NCBI GenBank assembly: GCA_019347585.1
Contig: JAHWLC010000048.1
Span: 1-7,900 of the forward strand
Direction of reading: 5' to 3'
Length of the DNA: 7,900 nt
Source of the DNA: Actinomycetota bacterium
Lineage (GTDB): Bacteria > Actinomycetota > Acidimicrobiia > Spongiisociales > ZC4RG35
Within the stretch, counting starts at the first letter, position 1. Each line of letters begins with the position of its first letter. The notes under the pieces were generated by a model. That model made no database searches. It saw only the letters and a program-made list of their open reading frames with translations, and had not been told where the DNA came from. Positions 6,813 through 7,900 of the stretch are shown here, in pieces. Position numbers and translations under genes: made by a program.

Positions 6813-7601
6813 CTAGCCGACCCTGCCGCTCTGCACCGCACCGCCGGCGATCTTCCAATAGCGGCCCGTCGCCCGGAAGTAGCCGGTGTTGATGCAGCGT
6901 GTCGCCCCCACACGCCAGGTACTGGCCTGGGCCTGGTGGATGTCGCCGAACAGATGAAGCCGCGGCTGGTGAGTCTGCAGATATCGCAGCACCGGCCCGG
7001 AGCCTCGCTCCTCCCGCCCGGTGATGACATCGAGACGCAGCGGCCGCACCGCCGGGGGCACGTGGGTGCAGAGCACCTCGACGGGGCCCATCTGCCCGAG
7101 TAGAGCGGTCATCTCGTCGTCGGACACCTCGCCCTCGGCCCGGAGCGGTGTGGAGACCCCGCCCCCGACGAAGCCGAAGCTGACCCCGTCTACCTCGATT
7201 ACTTCGCCGTGGACGTACCTGAAGCCCTCGGGGAGGGCGGCGACGAGCTTGGCCGGCCGGTCCACGTTGCCGTGGATCACCACACCGGATCCGCCCTGCA
7301 GGGCCTCCGCCACCTCGGCATACTGCCGCTCCAGCACCTCTCCGATGGCGTCCCTGATCTGATCTCCGCGCTCGCCCACCTCCCGCGTCCAGAGGGATCG
7401 CATCGTCTCGAAGTCGCCCTCTCCGCGCGCCGAAGAGGCGGCCCTGGCGAAGGTGATGCCGAGAACGTCCGCCACCGCTCCCTCGCCGCTCCGATAGTCG
7501 GTGAGGTTGGCGAGGTCGCCGAGAATGGCGATGGGCTCGCCCTGCTCGACCAGCCGGCGCAGGGCACCGGTGGCTCCATGGACGTCGGATACGAACAGCA
7601 T
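6813..7601 (-). CDS. Calcineurin-like metallophosphoesterase with atypical motifs
   Basis: A 262-residue protein of the metallophosphoesterase superfamily. Motif I is DVHG (6-9), motif II GDLAN (28-32), motif III HGNVD (110-114), followed by THVPP (179-183) and GDIHQ (219-223). The expected metal ligands D6, H8, D29, N112, H180 and H222 are present. The usual catalytic His of GNH(E/D) is V113, and the first His of GHxH is D220. Cutting of phosphodiesters or monoesters is therefore plausible but not assured. No signal peptide or membrane segment. The ATG overlaps the upstream stop by one base (TGATG) and has GGAG just upstream, so it is coupled to the membrane-protein gene. It closes with a TAG 33 bases before the SRPBCC gene. 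Substrate unknown. Confidence 0.85.
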   Translation of the reverse strand: MLFVSDVHGATGALRRLVEQGEPIAILGDLANLTDYRSGEGAVADVLGITFARAASSARGEGDFETMRSLWTREVGERGDQIRDAIGEVLERQYAEVAEALQGGSGVVIHGNVDRPAKLVAALPEGFRYVHGEVIEVDGVSFGFVGGGVSTPLRAEGEVSDDEMTALLGQMGPVEVLCTHVPPAVRPLRLDVITGREERGSGPVLRYLQTHQPRLHLFGDIHQAQASTWRVGATRCINTGYFRATGRYWKIAGGAVQSGRVG

Positions 7602-7894
7602 CAGGCTCCGGTGCGGGTGAGGCTGTAGCGAACCCAGATCACGGAGAGCCCCGCCGCGATCAGGGAGAGGATCAGGGCGATCGGCCAGCTCAGATCGAGG
7701 GGCGAGAACTCGGCGGAGAGACCCCCCATGCCAAAGCCGACCAGCGCCGCGATCACGCTCTTACCGGCGAGCCCCAGGGCTTCCCCGGGGTCACGATCGG
7801 GGCGGCCCAGGTTCTCGGCGAATGCCGAGCCGAGGATGATCGCGAGCAAGCCGAGCACACCTATCGCCAGCGCGACCGCGTAGACCTTGACCAT
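7601..7894 (-). CDS. Small membrane protein with three predicted transmembrane helices
   Basis: A 97-residue hydrophobic protein with segments at about 4-22 (VYAVALAIGVLGLLAIILG), 45-62 (KSVIAALVGFGMGGLSAE) and 71-90 (IALILSLIAAGLSVIWVRY). A charged loop containing RPDRDPGEA (31-39) lies between the first two. It resembles short uncharacterised actinobacterial inner-membrane proteins; no catalytic motif or named family was recognised. The ATG at 7894 is only six bases from the window edge, so a start further upstream cannot be excluded. Its TGA overlaps the metallophosphoesterase ATG by one base, making it the first visible gene of the leftward cluster. The cluster promoter lies outside the window. 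Confidence 0.72.
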   Translation of the reverse strand: MVKVYAVALAIGVLGLLAIILGSAFAENLGRPDRDPGEALGLAGKSVIAALVGFGMGGLSAEFSPLDLSWPIALILSLIAAGLSVIWVRYSLTRTGA

Positions 7895-7900
7895 CGGCGC

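Overview
The window comes from a high-GC bacterium, roughly two thirds GC by eye, and is almost completely coding, with gaps of only 4 to about 50 bases. Several features point to an actinomycete-type bacterium, possibly an uncultured Acidimicrobiia-like lineage. These are the GTG starts, starts without Shine-Dalgarno sequences but with a TAnnnT hexamer 8-10 bases upstream, the PurB/PurC sequence style, and an ArsA-family ATPase next to a SRPBCC gene. The phylum is an inference; there is no rRNA or other marker gene here.

Left part (1-2470): the last codons of an unidentified gene are followed by a glutaryl-CoA dehydrogenase gene on the + strand. It converges on a ycaQ/alkX-type DNA glycosylase gene on the - strand. 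A long imperfect palindrome between the two 3' ends looks like a shared bidirectional terminator.

Middle part (2471-5077): purB (+), a PaaI-type hotdog thioesterase gene (-) and purC (+). PurB and PurC are enzymes of de novo purine synthesis (SAICAR synthesis and the two lyase steps). The thioesterase gene sits between them on the opposite strand. purB and the thioesterase gene converge and overlap by 8 bases at a TCAGCTGA palindrome holding both stop codons. The two divergent start regions (ycaQ/purB and paaI-like/purC) are so short that opposing promoters must overlap.

Right part (4896-7894): a tightly packed leftward cluster. In transcription order it holds a small three-helix membrane protein, an unusual calcineurin-like metallophosphoesterase, a SRPBCC/START-like protein, an ArsA/Get3-family ATPase with a C-terminal alpha-crystallin-like domain, and a short amphipathic-helix protein. 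The last is translationally coupled to the ATPase by an ATGA overlap. This cluster is the least understood part of the window. Its last gene collides with the 3' end of purC: the normal PurC C-terminus is missing, and the two ORFs run antisense to each other for about 180 bases. This may be a deletion that fused two convergent 3' ends, or an assembly error.

No tRNA, rRNA, CRISPR array, insertion sequence or phage gene was seen. Most of the window is ordinary chromosomal housekeeping; the points of interest are the ATPase cluster, the purC 3' collision and the apparently leaderless promoters.
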